From contig NC_087081.1 in the NCBI RefSeq assembly GCF_026151205.1, forward strand, positions 15,350,340 through 15,414,339: 64,000 bases of DNA, read 5' to 3'. Positions within the stretch are counted from its first letter, which is position 1, and each line of letters starts with the position of its first letter. The position numbers and the translations under genes were made by a program. Origin of the DNA: Bolinopsis microptera (Eukaryota; Ctenophora; Tentaculata; Lobata; Bolinopsidae). The notes under the pieces were generated by a model. That model worked only from the letters and a program-made list of their open reading frames with translations, searched no databases and was not told the origin of the DNA. Positions 47,939 through 58,949 of this stretch are shown piece by piece.

Positions 47939-49166
47939 TTCTTGTCAGAGAATTCGTGTCCTAGTTTTTACTGTCAAACACTTACCGTCCAAGTTAAGTT
48001 AGGGGAGCACTCATGGGTATATTCCTTTGGTTCCAGTTGGTGTAAACTTAAAGCACAGTTCATCATTTGGAATTCCACTGAGTTGATAATCGCGACCACA
48101 TATTACAGCAAACTGTACATATTACAGCAAACTGTACAGTGTACTTATCTCCGCAGTTCAGCCGAGACATACTATAACTAAAAAATTATGTTATTATTCT
48201 GTTCCTGACTGGACGATAAGCACCGCAGTCAGTTGGAGGAGAGACCTTGACACACTATCAAGATTGTTTGACTATCATAAACAACCCACAACCCCACCCC
48301 CCCCCCCAACAGTTTGAATTGTACATGGGCAGTGGGCACGGTTACATTGTAATGATCACGGTTCACACAATTTCTAGTTCTGTATGACGTAATCATGGCG
48401 TGTGTACCGAGGTGCAGTCTGCAGATAAGAGCACCTTGAAATTGCCCACCTGTGCAGAGATAACAATGTGAACAAAGGGTCAAATACAGATAAGAAATGT
48501 AAACATACGATATAATGTCTCTCTGCTCACTCTTCCTGTTGTGATTGGACGGATCAGCGTAACGTGACAGAACACCTGTAATACAATTGGTCGAAATCAC
48601 GGAGCACATCAGGGCTGCCCGTCGTCCGAATAAATATAATTCAGTTGTTATTATGATTGTTATATACCTTTATTGTGTTTCTTTTGACTTTTGCTATATC
48701 GTGCTCTGCTCTGAAAATTGTGATAGAACCTGTTTGAGTTGTTAATGAGACAATCTCCTTGTTCTTTTGTTGCAGAATCAACATGTTCTTTGTTTGAGTA
48801 ACACACAATTTTGAGGAAAAAGGAAGCGTTATTGGGCTGTAAAACCAACTTTAATCGATTTCTCGTGCAACGTTGTACATGTGAGGAACAGTCACAAAAA
48901 TGAGTTTGCTTACCTGCTGTGTTTTGTCGTACTCTGCGCTTCGCTCAAGTTTCGATCAGTTAAGGTTAGGTTGCCTCGATCTTTCGGTTTCAGCCCTAGG
49001 TCAAGAGCTGTAGAACCGAAGGATCAAAATATATGTTCTTGTTCTCGCATTCTAAACTAGAAAACATCGATTTTGAGGGATAAGGAAGTGTTTATAGGTT
49101 CTGAAACCTAGCTAAATCGATTTTTCGTGCAATTTTAGGTTAGAAACGGTCATCAAAATGAGTTAA
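47934..49166 (-). repeat. Outer inverted repeat, right arm
   Basis: Reverse complement of 39304-40544. The 7.4-kb space between the arms holds the poly-G palindrome, the hAT fragment, element E and the multi-hairpin element. The (GGA)n and (TCC)n arrays lie outside the two arms on either side. Confidence 0.85.
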
Positions 49167-49534
49167 AGGATGACGTAATGCTACCTTGTACTATGTATCT
49201 AAGGCATGCTTGTATTGCGCTATGTCATATGTAATCGCTCTGTGAAAGTTTGGAATCCCTATCTACTTCCTACGCCACGCTACAGCTAAATTAAGAAAGT
49301 GATGCGTTACGTAGAACGTTCCTATCCTCGAAGGGACTGTCCTCTCAGTACTGTGTAAACACGCTATTTAGCAGATGTAATCGTCCAAGTAGTTCCATTT
49401 TTATACCGTTTGGTTCGGCTTCCAAATTGATTTTTTGTGTCCGTTTTTTGTCCGTTCGGTACCCTATATTTTCAAAACGGACAAAAAGTAGGGCGGTCAA
49501 AAAATGTTATGGAAATAACATTTAGATGCTTCCT
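49167..49534. other. No gene recognised
   Basis: Non-repetitive spacer between the inverted repeat and the first (TCC)n array. It has a small palindromic pair tttttgtccgttcggtaccc / aacggacaaaaa near 49445-49487. Confidence 0.4.
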
Positions 49535-50289
49535 CCAATCCTCCTCCTCCTCCCCCTTCTCCTCCTCCTCCTCAGTCCTCCTCCTCCTCCTCAGTTCTTC
49601 TGCTCCTCCTCCTCCTGAGTCCTCCTCCTCCTCCTCCTTCTGAGTCCTCCTCCTCCTCCTGAGTCCTCCTCGGCCTCGTCCTCGTCCTCCCCCTTCTCCT
49701 TCTCCTCCTGAGTCCTCCTCCTCATCAGTCCTCCCCCTCCTCCTCCTCCTCCCCTACTCCTCCCCTTCTCCTCCTCCTGAGTCCTCCTCCTCCTCAGTTC
49801 TCCTCCTCCTCAGTTCTCCTCCTCCTGGGTCCTCCTGAGTCGTCCTCCTCCTGAGTCATTCTCCTCCTCCTGAGTCCTCATGATCCTCCTCCTCCTCCTC
49901 CTCCTCCTCCTCCTCCTCCTCCTCCTCCTCCCCCTCCTCCTCCTCCTCCTCCTCCTCCTCCTCCTCCTTCTCCTCCTCCTCCTCCTCCTCCTCCTCCTCC
50001 TCCTCCTCCTCCTCCTCCTCCTCCTCCTCCTCTTCCTCAGTCCTCCTCCTCCTCAGTTCTCCTCCTCAATTCTCCTCCTCCTCCTCCTCCTCCTCAGTTT
50101 CTCCTGAGTGGTCCTCCTCCTCCTCCTCCTCCATCTCATCCCCCTCCTCCTGAGTCCTCCTCCCCCTCCTGAGTCCCCCCTCCTCCTGAGTCCTCCTCTT
50201 CCTCTTCAGTCCTCTTCCTCCTCAGTCTTCCTCCTCCTCCTCTTCCTCCTCCTCCTTCTCATTCTCAGTCCTCAGTTCTCTTCCTCTAC
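49535..50289 (+). repeat. (TCC)n array 1
   Basis: Plus-strand pyrimidine array with recurrent gagtcctcctcc and cagttctcctcctc interruptions. It ends in ctctacag, the last two bases forming an acceptor-like AG immediately before the P2X7-like exon fragment. Confidence 0.95.
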
Positions 50290-50291
50290 AG

Positions 50292-50440
50292 GGTGTTTCG
50301 AGACTCTTGTCCAAATTTAAAATTTTAATTTTTGATTTAATGAAGGAGCAAGATGTCAAGAGTAACGTTGACGAGGGTTTACGATACACTGCCTACACAA
50401 AGTGCCTACACAACCTTCTTACAAAAGTGCTCTTTAAGGT
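50292..50440 (+). pseudogene. P2X7-like exon, truncated copy (a)
   Basis: It begins after the acceptor-like AG (50290-50291) with ggtgtttcgagactcttgtc and keeps the ATG (50354) and the first part of the frame up to the region of AYTTFLQKCSL, but lacks 16 bases after acgttgac found in other copies. It is cut at about 50440 by array 2. See 54823-55111 for the full copy. Confidence 0.65.
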
Positions 50441-51365
50441 CCTCCTCCTCCTGAGTGATCCTCCTCCTCCTCAGCCCTCCTCCTCCTCCTCCTCCTGTGT
50501 CCTCCTCCTCCTCCTGAGTCCTCCTCCTCCTCCTCCTGAGTACTCCTCCTCCTCCTCCTCAATTCTCCTCCTCAGTTCTCCTCCTCCTCCTCCTGGGTCC
50601 TCCTCCTGGGTCCTCCTGAGTCCTCCTCCTCCTCATCAGTCCTCCTCCTCCTGAGTCCTCCTCTTTCTCCTCCTCCTCCTCCTCATCCTCCTCCTCAGTC
50701 CTCCTCCTCCTCCTCCTCCTCCTCCTCCTCCTCCTCTTCCTCCTCCTCATCCTCCTCCTCCTCCTCCTCCTCCTCCTCCTCCTCCTCCTCCTCCTCCTCC
50801 TCCTCCTCCTCCTCCTCCTCCTCCTCCTCCTCCTCCTCCTCCTCCTCCTCCTCCTCCTCCTCCTCCTCCTCCTCCTCCTCCTCCTCCTCCTCCTCCTCCT
50901 CCTCCTCCTCCTCCTCCTCCTCCTCCTCCTCCTCCTCCTCCTCCTCCTTCTCCTTCTCCTCCTCCTCCTCCTCCTCCTCCTCCTCCTCCTGAGTCCTCCT
51001 CCTCCTCCTCCTCCTCCTCCTCCTCCTCCTCCTCCCCTACTCCTCCCCTTCTCCTCCTCCTGAGTCCTCCTCCTCCTCAGTTCTCCTCCTCCTCCTCCTC
51101 CTCATCCTCCTCCTCCTCCTCCTCCTCCTCCTCCTCCTCCTCCTCCTCCTCCTCCTCCTCCTTCTCCTTCTCCTCCTCCTCCTCCTCCTCCTCCTCCTCC
51201 TCCTCCTCCTCCTCCTCCTCCTCCTCCTCCTCCTCCTCCTCCTCCTCCTCCTCCTCCTCCTCCTCTTCCTCAGTCCTCCTCCTCCTCAGTTCTCCTCCTC
51301 AATTCTCCTCCTCCTCCTCCTCCTCCTCAGTTCTCCTGAGTCGTCCTCCTCCTCCTCCTCCTCCA
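50441..51365 (+). repeat. (TCC)n array 2
   Basis: Long array with pure (CTC)n stretches at about 50750-50940 and 51100-51260 and the same gagtcctcc interruptions. The two halves share larger blocks (for example cccctactcctccccttctc at 49765 and 51034), so parts were duplicated as units. Confidence 0.95.
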
Positions 51366-51408
51366 AAATACAAAGACTTCTTACCGGGAACAATTAACTC
51401 GCAGATTT
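51366..51408 (+). pseudogene. P2X7-like exon, 3' remnant
   Basis: The sequence aaatacaaagacttcttacc through tagtg is the last 14 codons of the P2X7-like frame (GKYKDFLPG region) and its stop, preceded directly by array 2. Confidence 0.65.
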
Positions 51409-52146
51409 AGTGCGTTTTAATGGATGTTTTATGGTTTTAAAGTCTGTTTTTTGTCAAATACCGATGTAAAACTTTCTCATAAAGACCAGGGGGTAACCAG
51501 GGGAAGCGATCCATAAATGGCATCCGTACGGCAAATATAAAGTGGTGTGTAGCGTTTATTATTTATACACACGTTCGTAAAGTTATTCTGTTACACACAA
51601 TTTTAAGCTTCTTTGTTAACAAAAGTCTCGTGATGTTAAGGAGAATATTTCAACTAATGTTAATGTTCGCTGAGACCTATTGACGGGAAAAATTTTCTTA
51701 TTGTCTTGCTGGTTTGTAGACCAGCCTCATTATAGAGCTAGCTCTATGAGGCTGTTCACCGCACGTACCAACAATTTATTGCATATTTTTTACACGCTAA
51801 CCTAACCAGCTGATGGTCAAATTGATTATCATGACATTAACGTTATTTATAATGAATCTGGTTACTACATTAAACCCCAACTTAACGTGGAATTTGGATG
51901 TGTCACAGTTCAAATTTGAATGAGCCGCCCTGTCAGGCTGTCAATACCTATCTAGGAGCTAGTCGGTTCGTAAATGTAAAAACCGCCGGATTTATGACTG
52001 GTGCCGGGTTCTAATAATGATCATAGTTCCATACCTCTGTAGCTATTCCCACGATAGAAATCCTATCTTCATTCACGGCCGTGATGAATGGATTTCATTC
52101 GAAGTCGAATCAATTCGGGCTAATCGTGATAGCATTAGCTTTGAGC

Positions 52147-53497
52147 TATACACGCTTTTATTTCTTTGAGTTATACACGCTTTTATTTCGTTGCTAATTT
52201 GTGCCTCTGTTATCAGCAGCGCTTATCATCTCAACAACTATCTCATACTCGCAGCTACAGCTTGTTTTACGGATACTATACACTGTGTATAACTGATCAA
52301 CGATATGCCGACAGTAGCAGAACGTTCAAATTTGACTTAGTAGAGACCGATGGACAAAAGTTCCTACTTGATACCGTGAAACAGTGTAAAGTCGATTGTG
52401 TTCAAGAACTAAATCATGAGAGCGTGAACAAAATTGGTAACAAGGGGGATTTAGCGGCAAAGTTTTTTGCAAGCCATGCAGCTCATTGAGAGACAGCATA
52501 ACATGATCATAAATCAGAGGGTACACGTTAGTCAGTATCAGTCTAGTATGATACAGCTGCAGGACCAAGTTATAAAACTACAGGAGCAACTATTATCTGC
52601 AAAAGAAGGACTTTCTAAGGCGATAGAGTTTAACGAACATCTCAAGACTGAGTTTTTTGAGGGTGTTCAGAAAGAAGGTCAGTTCAGTTAAACAAAGTTT
52701 TAGCGATGTGGTGAAATCCGGTAGTATCGAGAACTCAGCTGCGATTTCTACAGAATCCATTAAATCAGTTGCCAAGCAAATTGCTTTGGAGGAGGAGTTG
52801 GGTAGGAACATCATGGTCTTTGGGCTATGCGAGGAGGTCAATGAGGAGATCAATACAAAAGTCGCTGAAGTATTGGAATCATTGGGAGAGAAACCCCGAG
52901 TTGAGGCTTGTAGAATCGGCAAGAAAATCACCGTCAGCTGCAAGACCGGTTAAAGTTTCCTTTTCCAGTTCTTCGATTGTGCAACAAATACTGAAGAAGT
53001 CGAGTAAACTGTGTGGAACAGAGAGATTTAAGAGGGTGTTTCCTAGCTCCAGATCGTACAGCAGAAGAGAGAGCTCAGCGTAAAGAACTTGTCCTAGAGC
53101 TAAAAAGAAGAGCTGGTATTGAGAAGGACAAAAAACTCTTCATTCGTGAAGGGAAGATTTGTAGCCTTGAGAGGCAAAAATGAGTTTCTAAATATTTTTC
53201 GTGTTGTGAGCAAATCAAAAAATTTAGCTCTATGAGTATTTGTCTTCTGTGTGCTTAGTTTTTGTCGAAGGATCTAACCATTTTATTTCACTTATACAAA
53301 ACTGTATAGTTTTCAAGGGATTAATCAGGTTTTAGGCGAATCTTGTTCAGAGATCGCTGTTTCATTACTCTTAGTCAGCTGGTGCAGCCTTTATACATAC
53401 TTTTATATGTATATTTACAATTTTAAATTGCCGTTCAATATCTATTTTTAGTAAACATTAACTGGGGTAGTAAAACCCAGTTCCCAATCAAAAATGA
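52147..53497 (+). mobile_element. ORF1-only LINE insertion
   Basis: The insertion splits family B. The 8 bases tgagctat flank both sides (52139-52146; 53496-53503), and the right edge ends in atcaaaaa, like a retroposed tail. It contains an ORF1 relic (52305-53183) followed by about 310 non-coding bases; no endonuclease or reverse transcriptase sequence is present. The 5' edge has a 25-base near duplication (acacgcttttatttctttga). Confidence 0.7.
52305..53183 (+). pseudogene. LINE ORF1 protein relic (coiled coil + RRM-like)
   Basis: Pieces in shifting frames form one protein. An N-terminal part reads FKFDLVETDGQKFLLDTVK with NKIGNKGDLAAKFF. A coiled coil follows (QYQSSMIQLQDQVIKLQEQL, about 52540-52600). 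Then comes SFSDVVKSG, and an RRM-like domain with RNIMVFGLCEE, EVLESLGEKPRVEACRIGK and VKVSFSSSSIVQQILKKS. The end is basic, EERAQRKELVLELKRRAG then KLFIREGKIC, with a stop at 53181-53183. These are the hallmarks of the RNA-binding ORF1 of CR1/L2-type LINEs in aquatic invertebrates. At least four frameshifts make it non-functional. The first ATG (52305) is out of frame with the rest. Confidence 0.8.
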
Positions 53498-53699
53498 GCT
53501 ATTGTAAACCAATTGCTTCTCTTCACAATAACTATCGGACGATTTACGTACTAAAGTTCGAGAACTGATGTTCGTGGTCATGTCTCTATACTACTATACC
53601 AATGAACGTTATAAATTCGAGATCCTGGTGGAACCTACAGGTGGACATGACAAGGATTAAGTTTGACCCATTTCCCCGAGCTAACTGTCAATAAACTCA

Positions 53700-53846
53700 T
53701 CCCCCTCCTCCTGAGTCCTCCTCCTTCTCCTGAGTCCTCCCCCTCCTCCTGAGTCTTCCTCTTCCTCTTCAGTCCTCTTCCTCCTCAGTCTTCCTCCTCC
53801 TCTTCCTCCTCCTTCTCCTTATCAGTCCTCAGTCCTCCTCCTCTAC
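53700..53846 (+). repeat. (TCC)n array 3
   Basis: Short interrupted pyrimidine array ending ctctacag (AG at 53847-53848). Almost identical to array 5 (56042-56192). Confidence 0.95.
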
Positions 53847-53848
53847 AG

Positions 53849-53968
53849 GGTGTTTCGAGACTCGTGTCCAAATTTAAAATTTTAATTTTTAATTTAATGA
53901 AGGAGCAAGATGTCAAGAGTAACGTTGACGGCACCATTCGGCCCGAGGGTTTACGATACACTCCGCCT
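53849..53968 (+). pseudogene. P2X7-like exon, truncated copy (b)
   Basis: It starts ggtgtttcgagactcgtgtc and has the ATG at 53910 and ..LTAPFGPRVYDTL, then is replaced by (TCC)n at about 53966. The very long open frames that follow are translations of the array, not proteins. Confidence 0.65.
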
Positions 53969-54818
53969 GAGTCCTCCTCCTCCTCCTCCTCCTCCTCCTC
54001 CTCCTCCTCCTCCTCCTCCTCCTCCTCCTCCTCCTCCTCCTCCTCCTCCTCCTCCTCCTCCTCCTCCTCCTCCTCCTCCTCCTCCTCCTCCTCCTCCTCC
54101 TCCTCCTCCTCCTCCTCCTCCTCCTCCTCCTCCTCCTCCTCCTCCTCCTCCTCCTCCTCCTCCTCCTCCTCCTCCTCCTCCTCCTCCTCCTCCTCCTCCT
54201 CCTCCTCCTCCTCCTCCTCCTCCTCCTCCTCCTCCTCCTCCTCCTCCTCCTCCTCCTCCTCCTCCTCCTCCTCCTCCTCCTCCTCCTCCTCCTCCTCCTC
54301 CTCCTCCTCCTCCTCCTCCTCCTCCTCCTCCTCCTCCTCCTCCTCCTCCTCCTCCTCCTCCTCCTCCTCCTCCTCCTCCTCCTCCTCCTCCTCCTCCTCC
54401 TCCTCCTCCTCCTCCTCCTCCTCCTCCTCCTCCTCCTCCTTCTCCTCCTCCACCTCCTCAGTCCTCCTCCTCCTCAGTTCTCCTCCTCCTCCTGGGTCCT
54501 CCTCCTCAGTCCTCCTCAGTCCTCCTCCTCCTCCTCCTCCTCCTCCTCCTCCTCCTCCCCCTCCTCCTCCCCCTCCTCCTCCTCCTCCTCCTCCCCCTCC
54601 TCCTCCTCCTCCTCCTCCTCCTCCTCCTCCTCCTCCTCCTTCTCCTCCTCCACCTCCTCAGTCCTCCTCCTCCTCAGTTCTCCTCCTCCTCCTGGGTCCT
54701 CCTCCTCAGTCCTCCTCAGTCCTCCTCCTCCTCCTGAGTCCTCCTCGTCCTCTTCAGTCCTCTTCCTCCCCTCCTCCTCCTCCTTCTCCTTCTCAGTCCT
54801 CAGTCCTCCTCCTCCTTT
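53966..54818 (+). repeat. (TCC)n array 4, with 470 pure bases
   Basis: 53970-54439 is uninterrupted (CCT)n, the longest in the window. The rest has ctcctcagtcctcctcctcc-type interruptions, with a block repeated at 54440-54525 and 54640-54725. It encodes poly-Ser, poly-Pro, poly-Leu or (antisense) poly-Glu in open frames of 139-331 codons, which are composition artefacts. Confidence 0.97.
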
Positions 54819-54822
54819 ACAG

Positions 54823-55111
54823 GGTGTTTCGAGACTCGTGTACAAATTTAAAATTTTAATTTTTAATCTTATGAAGGAGCAAGATGTCAAAAGAAACGTT
54901 GACGGCACCATTCGGCCCGAGGGTTTACGATACACTGCCTACACAAAGTGCCTACACAACCTTCTTACAAATGTGCTCTTTAAGGTTTTGTGGCAAGGGG
55001 AGGAAATATGTTTTGCCATCATGTGTAGTGAAACGAATCAGAAATCTCTACACATCTCCAGCCGGAAAATACAAAGACTTCTTACCGGGAACAATTAACT
55101 CGCAGATTTAG
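54823..55111 (+). CDS. P2X7-like 'ballast' domain exon, full copy
   Basis: It begins after ccttctccttctcag..ctttacag (AG 54821-54822). The frame ATG 54884 to stop 55111 encodes 75 residues: LTAPFGPRVYDTLPTQSAYT, then CSLRFCGKGRKYVLPSCVVK, then RIRNLYTSPAGKYKDFLPG. The pattern AY..F......GKG.R.VLPSCVV..IR..Y.SP.G.Y..F is that of the cysteine-rich cytoplasmic C-terminal domain of P2X7 receptors, which occurs alone or with other domains in many invertebrate proteins. The zinc-binding Cys/His part upstream and any partner domain are not seen, so this is a last exon or a captured piece. An overlapping frame (54838-55098) also stays open but lacks the match. Confidence 0.6.
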
Positions 55112-55185
55112 TGCGTTTTAATGGATGTTTTATGGTTTTAAAGTCTGTTTTTTGTCAAATACCGATGTAAAACTTTCTCATACAG

Positions 55186-56044
55186 ACCAGGGGGTAACCA
55201 GGGGAAGCGATCCATAAATGGCATCCGTACGGCAAATATAAAGTGGTATGTAGCGTTTATACACACGTTCGTAAAGTTATTCTGTTACACACAATTTTAA
55301 GCTTCTTTGTTAACAAAAGTCTCGCGATGTTAAGGAGAATATTTCAACTAATGTTAATGTTCGCTGAGACCTATTGACGGGACAAATTTTCTTATTGTCT
55401 TGCTGGTTTGTAGACCAGCCTCATTATAGAGCTAGCTCTATGAGGCTGTTCACCGCACGTACCAACAATTTATTGCATATTTTTTACACGCTAACCTAAC
55501 CAGCTGATGGTCAAATTGATTATCATGACATTAACGTTATTTATAATGAATCTGGTTACTACATTAAACCCCAACTTAACGTGGAATTTGGACTGTCACA
55601 GTTCAAATTTGAATGAGCCGCCCTGTCAGGCTGTCAATACCTATCTAGGAGCTAGTCGGTTCGTAAATGTAAAAACCGCCGGATATATGACTGGTGCCGG
55701 GTTCTAATAATGATCATAGTTCATACCTCTGTAGCTATTCCCACGATAGAAATCCTATCTTCATTCACGGCCGTGATGAATGGATTTCATTCGAAGTCGA
55801 ATCAATTCGGGCTAATTGTGATAGCATTAGCTTTGAGCTATTGTAAACCAATTGCTTCTCTTCACAATAACTATCGGACGATTTACGTACTAAAGTTCGA
55901 CAACTGAAGTTCGTGGTCATGTTTCTATACTAGGTACTATACCAATGAACGTTATAAATTCGAGATCCTGGTGGAACCTACAGGTGGACATGACAAGGAT
56001 TAAGTTTGACCCATTTCCCCGAGCTAACTGTCAATAAACTCATC
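55186..56044 (+). repeat. Repeat family B, complete copy
   Basis: Uninterrupted copy matching 51481-53699 (minus its insertion) and the complement of 34856-35737. It follows directly on the non-coding tail of the P2X7-like exon (cttctcatac|agaccagggg); in the copy at 59197-59275 that tail is followed by other DNA, so the junction marks one end of the repeat. Confidence 0.8.
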
Positions 56045-56192
56045 CCCCTCCTCCTGAGTCCTCCTCCTCCTCCTGAGTCCTCCCCCTCCTCCTGAGTCCT
56101 CCTCTTCCTCTTCAGTCCTCTTCCTCCTCAGTCTTCCTCCTCCTCTTCCTCCTCCTCCTTCTCCTTATCAGTCCTCAGTCCTCCTCCTCTAC
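56042..56192 (+). repeat. (TCC)n array 5
   Basis: Near copy of array 3, ending ctctacag (AG at 56193-56194). Confidence 0.95.
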
Positions 56193-56234
56193 AGGGTGTT
56201 TCGAGACTCGTGTCGAAATTTAAAATTTTAATTT

Positions 56235-57184
56235 TTACATCAACTGTTTTTTCTATAAAATAGGCATTAGATGTATAGGAGTGGAAGGAATTGAGAATGG
56301 GTATAGTAGGTAGATAAGTTTTTCGTAGGGTGTCAGGTGTCAGGATTCAGGTGTCAGGTGTCACAAAGCAAAACATGCATAACCCTCCGCACACGTTATT
56401 TCAATGCATATTCTCCGTGCGCGCAGAGCAGTTATGGTCTCGTCGCCATGGTTACCCTCCGCATACGTTTGCACGATTTGACGATCGATCAAATTACACT
56501 TTCAAATGCGCGGCGCCAAGCAAACAATTTGAATTTTATGTTAATTGATTTAGATAACAAGCAATTTCCCGGATCTTATACATGTGTTAAGTAACTCAAG
56601 CTTTTCTTTACTTGCTTGATCATTGATCATGATGCGGTACAATACATACTAACTTCCCGTTTTGTTGTGAGTGCTTGGTGTAACCACCGACTTGGCTTCC
56701 GATAATGTCAATGATATAAGTAATCCGTTATATTGTTGAACAAATTATGATTCTGATATAATGTTGAACATGATTGTCGAGAGATTGATTTGTTATACGA
56801 GATGGACCATTAATGTTATTATGAGTTGCATTACCTACTACGGATTTCACGACTACCATTTTATTTAATCTAACAACTTATGTTAACTTGTAAACAACTA
56901 TTCCTAATTCACATGGCTTTTGTTCTTCAAACTTCTAACTGTGTATCACCACACAGGCGCAGGCTATGGTGTCCGGTCATTTAACTTTTTAAATTTGAAT
57001 AATTGACAATGGCAACCCCTCCATTATGTGTTCCGTAGCGCCCCAAGAATTGTGAAAAAATAACCATTATTTAGTATTTTGACCAACATGAAACTATCGT
57101 TAATTGTAATTTAAAATTTTAAAAGGCATGGCAATCACTACGGTTGATGGAAATCTAGCGTCCGCTAACCAGCGCAATTCTTGT
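56235..57184 (+). mobile_element. Helentron-like element, copy 2
   Basis: 950 bases from TTACATCAAC to CAATTCTTGT, inserted in the oligo-T of a P2X7-like exon leader (aaattttaattt|taatttaatg). The right end has gatggaaatctagcgtccgc and the TAGCG..CGCTA hairpin. A small tandem, caggtgtcaggattcaggtg, lies near 56335-56360. Non-coding. Confidence 0.6.
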
Positions 57185-57280
57185 TAATTTAATGAAGGAG
57201 CAAGATGTCAAGAGTAACGTTGACGGCACCATTCGGCCCAAGGGTTTACGATACACTGCCTACACAAAGTGCCTACACTC
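57185..57280 (+). pseudogene. P2X7-like exon, truncated copy (c)
   Basis: It continues the exon whose first part is at 56195-56234, on the far side of the Helentron-like element. ATG 57205, LTAPFGPRVYDTLPTQSAYT, then directly (TCC)n. The truncation is 28 codons after the ATG. Confidence 0.65.
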
Positions 57281-57645
57281 CTCCTCCTCCGCCTGAGTCC
57301 TCCTCCTCCTCCTCCTCAATTCTCCTCCTCAGTTCTCCTCCTCCTCCTCCTGGGTCCTCCTCCTCAGTCCTCCTGAGTCCTCCTCCTCCTCATCAGTCCT
57401 CCTCCTCCTGAGTGCTCCTCCTCCTCCTCCTCCTCATTCTCCTCCTCATCAGTCCTCCTCCTCCTCCTCCTCCTCCTCCTCCTCCTCAGTCCTCCTCCTG
57501 CTCAGTTCTCCTCCTCCTCCTGGGTCCTCCTCCTCAGTCCTCCTCAGTCCTCCTCCTCCTGAGTCCTCCTCGTCCTCTTCAGTCCTCTTCCTCCCCTCCT
57601 CCTCCTTCTTCTCCTTCTCAGTCCTCAGTCCTCCTCCTCCTCTAC
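57281..57645 (+). repeat. (TCC)n array 6
   Basis: Interrupted array resembling the last part of array 4, ending ctctacag (AG at 57646-57647). Confidence 0.95.
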
Positions 57646-57688
57646 AGGGTGTTTCGAGACTCGTGTACAAATTTAAAATTTTAATTTT

Positions 57689-58949
57689 TTCCATCGCCTA
57701 AAAAGGCAATAGATGGTTAGAAGTGGTAGGATTTGAGAATGGGTATAGTGGGTATAGGTTTTTCGTGGTGTCACAAAGCAAAACATGCATTAACCTCCGC
57801 AAACACGTGCTCCTTTACAAATTATCTTTTGATGGTCGCGCGCGCATTTTACAATGCTTTTATGTCAAGGTGTACTCTATACCAAGAATCGAGCTAATAA
57901 ATCGTGTACGGCGCGCATGTATATCTCTTTTCGCTATTATACATTTTGATTCGCATTGATATTTGTCGTTTAAGCTTTCGTTAACTTCATGCGATACAAA
58001 CTTCTCATTTTGTTGTGGGTGCTTGGTGCAACCCGATATTAGTAATCCGTTATGTTGTTGTATAAGTTATGATGTTATGACTATCATGTTGAACATGATT
58101 GCCCATAGATTGATTCATTATATTTAGACGAAATGAACGATACATTTTATTATGATTCACATTGTATTAACTACCACAGATTTGATTGGGTGACATCTGT
58201 CCGACAGTCGAATTACCGGTTTCGGACAAGAGTCGCTGTCAGATAGGAGTCGTTTTTGGCGACATCTGTCCAACTTTCGGATCACAATCGCAATTTCAAA
58301 TCACGTTCGTATTTCACAAGCTCACGTGTAATCTTGTGACGTTGCTCCCACAGTCCTAATATAATGCTGATTTGATCCATTGAGATCTGATCCATCGATA
58401 CGTGATTGACTATTTGAGGACAGGATCATGCTATACTAGCCGTACACTAACAAGCTGTAACAAGCTGCCAATCACATCACAGCCTACATTACACACAGGA
58501 GAGCGGTATGGAGATCAGTTATTTATATAACATTTAAACTATTGTCCAATTTTTGACATCAAATGAAAATAAACTATGGTAGAGTTCAGCTCAGGTCATA
58601 TCTCAGTTCAGATCATGTCTCTAATTGGAAAATGGAAATGTGTCTTATTGCAATTAGATCACGATTTCGGACAGATGTCTTTTTTTTCTGGTAACATATT
58701 GAGTCGGACAAAAGTCGCTGTCGGACAGATGTCCTTTTAACTGCATCATGCATATCACTGCACAGGCTACACTACGGTGTCCGGTCGTTTAACTTTCGAT
58801 TCAAATAATTGACAACGGCAATCCCTCCATTTTGTTCTCTGTAACGCCCCAAAGAAATTTGGTAATTTAACCAATATGAAACAATTGTTAATTGTAATTA
58901 ATTACGTGGCGATGGAAATCTAGCGTCCGCTAACCGGCGCAATTCTTGT
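57689..58949 (+). mobile_element. Helentron-like element, copy 3
   Basis: 1261 bases from TTCCATCGCC to CAATTCTTGT at the same target position as copy 2 but in another exon copy. A hairpin ccatcgcctaaaaaggc..gatgg lies at the left end, and ggcgatggaaatctagcg plus TAGCG..CGCTA at the right. Interior non-coding; gacatctgtcc-type words recur at 58190-58275 and 58670-58740 (cggacagatgtc) in both orientations. Confidence 0.6.

Larger units (their letters stand above)
51481..53699 (+). repeat. Repeat family B, interrupted copy
   Basis: 51481-52146 and 53498-53699 together equal 55186-56044. The 1.35 kb between them is the LINE ORF1 insertion. It begins agaccagggggtaaccaggg and ends gagctaactgtcaataaact. 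Confidence 0.8.

Noticed and set aside
53785-54935. Very long frames of poly-Ser, poly-Pro, poly-Leu and poly-Glu (up to 331 codons)
   Set aside because: They are translations of (TCC)n/(GGA)n repeats; all frames stay open by composition. No start context or neighbouring exon supports a protein.
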